Source: DATIBL01 sp035457505 (GTDB lineage: Bacteria; Patescibacteriota; Minisyncoccia; Phycocordibacterales; UBA6899). Taken from it: DNA of 6,312 nucleotides. Every line of letters begins with the position of its first letter. Within the stretch, counting starts at the first letter, position 1. Both the position numbers and the translations under genes were made by a program. The notes beneath the pieces are model-generated. The model saw only the letters and a program-made list of their open reading frames with translations. It had not been told where the DNA came from and did no database searches. Of this stretch, positions 6,103 to 6,312 are shown in pieces. The stretch is from the NCBI GenBank assembly GCA_035457505.1, contig DATIBL010000076.1, positions 1 through 6,312 of the forward strand, given 5' to 3'.

Positions 6103-6111
6103 TGATAAAAT
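6103..6111 (+). promoter_or_regulatory. Candidate extended -10 promoter of gene 6
   Basis: TGATAAAAT fits TG-N followed by TAAAAT, a close match to TATAAT. Transcription would begin near 6118, giving an untranslated leader of about 57 nt before the ATG at 6175. No clear -35 hexamer is found. The surroundings are AT-rich, so a chance match is more likely here than for the promoters inside the gene cluster. Confidence 0.3.
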
Positions 6112-6174
6112 CATAGCATCGGCATCATTGTCCCTCTGTTGTGGAGACGGGAGTTGTTTGCTGAATGCACCACG

Positions 6175-6312
6175 ATGCACATCAGGCGTTCATACCTTGG
6201 AAAGACCTCCGTTCGCACAGAGAAACTCCTCTCTGCGTTGCTTTCCCTTTCCCTCATCCTCTCCTCCTTCCCGCTCTCCCTCCTGTCGTTCCCGTCTGTT
6301 GCTGCTGCTGCC
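6175..6312 (+). CDS. N-terminus of a secreted protein (3' end outside window)
   Basis: From the ATG at 6175 the frame encodes 46 residues up to the window edge. It starts with a basic segment (MHIRRSYLGKTSVRTEK), continues with a long hydrophobic stretch rich in Leu and Ser (residues 18-39) and ends in four alanines, a typical Sec signal peptide about to reach its cleavage site. The n-region is longer than in genes 2-5. No good Shine-Dalgarno sequence precedes it; GGAG at 6150-6153 is 21 bp away. The mature protein is not in view, so nothing can be said of its function beyond export. It is divergent from gene 5 and shares the 5692-6174 region with it. A competing frame open from 5996 and another from 6165 exist, but neither gives a protein-like signal peptide. 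Confidence 0.6.
   Translation, partial: MHIRRSYLGKTSVRTEKLLSALLSLSLILSSFPLSLLSFPSVAAAA

Larger units (their letters stand above)
5692..6174. other. AT-rich divergent intergenic region
   Basis: About 480 bp separate the starts of gene 5 (leftward) and gene 6 (rightward). The stretch is visibly richer in A and T than the coding DNA, with T-rich tracts around 5865-5915, and it contains no GATC, which is frequent in the neighbouring genes. It holds a 21-bp inverted repeat, a 12-bp palindrome and candidate promoters for both flanking genes. A loose inverted repeat TCAAAAG/CTTTTGA (5932-5938 and 5960-5966) is too weak to name. No tRNA, known riboswitch or convincing small gene was recognised. From 5996 a plus-strand frame stays open to the window end, but it conflicts with the better supported start at 6175. 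Confidence 0.6.

Noticed and set aside
6165..6312. Frame from the ATG at 6165, placed 11 bp after a GGAG
   Set aside because: The translation is Pro- and Cys-rich low-complexity sequence, a frame shadow of the signal peptide encoded from 6175.

Overview
The window looks like a surface-protein locus from a bacterium of the Candidate Phyla Radiation (Patescibacteria, most like the Parcubacteria group). That placement is an inference. It rests on short secreted proteins with cohesin-like and Ig-like domains, C-terminal membrane anchors with short basic cytoplasmic tails, near absence of Shine-Dalgarno sequences, tight gene packing and standard stop codons. No ribosomal or housekeeping gene is present to confirm it. 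No enzyme, RNA gene, transposon or CRISPR array is visible.

Layout. Four plus-strand genes fill 1-5036. (1) 1-996: 3' portion of a membrane-anchored protein with Ig-like domains; its signal peptide begins before the window. (2) 1056-2180: secreted protein with cysteine-rich CGDG...CDDG repeats, a run of eight glycines, two Ig-like regions and a C-terminal type I dockerin-like module. (3) 2256-3296: cohesin-like domain, Ig-like domain, C-terminal transmembrane anchor. (4) 3330-5036: cohesin-like domain, three further beta-sandwich regions, transmembrane anchor and a 68-residue cytoplasmic tail. A fifth gene on the minus strand (5661-5014) encodes a small secreted protein with both a cohesin-like domain and a dockerin-like module. 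Its stop lies inside gene 4, so the two genes overlap tail to tail by 23 bp. After an AT-rich divergent intergenic region (5692-6174), a sixth gene starts at 6175 with a signal peptide and leaves the window.

How the genes may work together. Cohesin-dockerin pairing is the docking chemistry of cellulosomes. Here two dockerin-bearing proteins without membrane anchors (genes 2 and 5) sit beside two membrane-anchored cohesin-like proteins (genes 3 and 4), with a cohesin-dockerin hybrid that could act as an adaptor or polymerise. The simplest reading is a non-enzymatic surface scaffold or appendage that tethers cysteine-rich or adhesive proteins to the cell. This is inferred from architecture; cohesin-like folds can also act without dockerins.

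Regulation. TG-N-TATNAT-type extended -10 motifs lie before genes 2, 3, 5 and 6. At gene 3 the motif is so close to the best start that the transcript would be essentially leaderless. The divergent region holds a perfect 21-bp inverted repeat and a perfect 12-bp palindrome side by side, which look like operators. GATC is strongly over-represented in the coding part (15 copies in 4081-4440) and absent from the 5701-6174 intergenic region.
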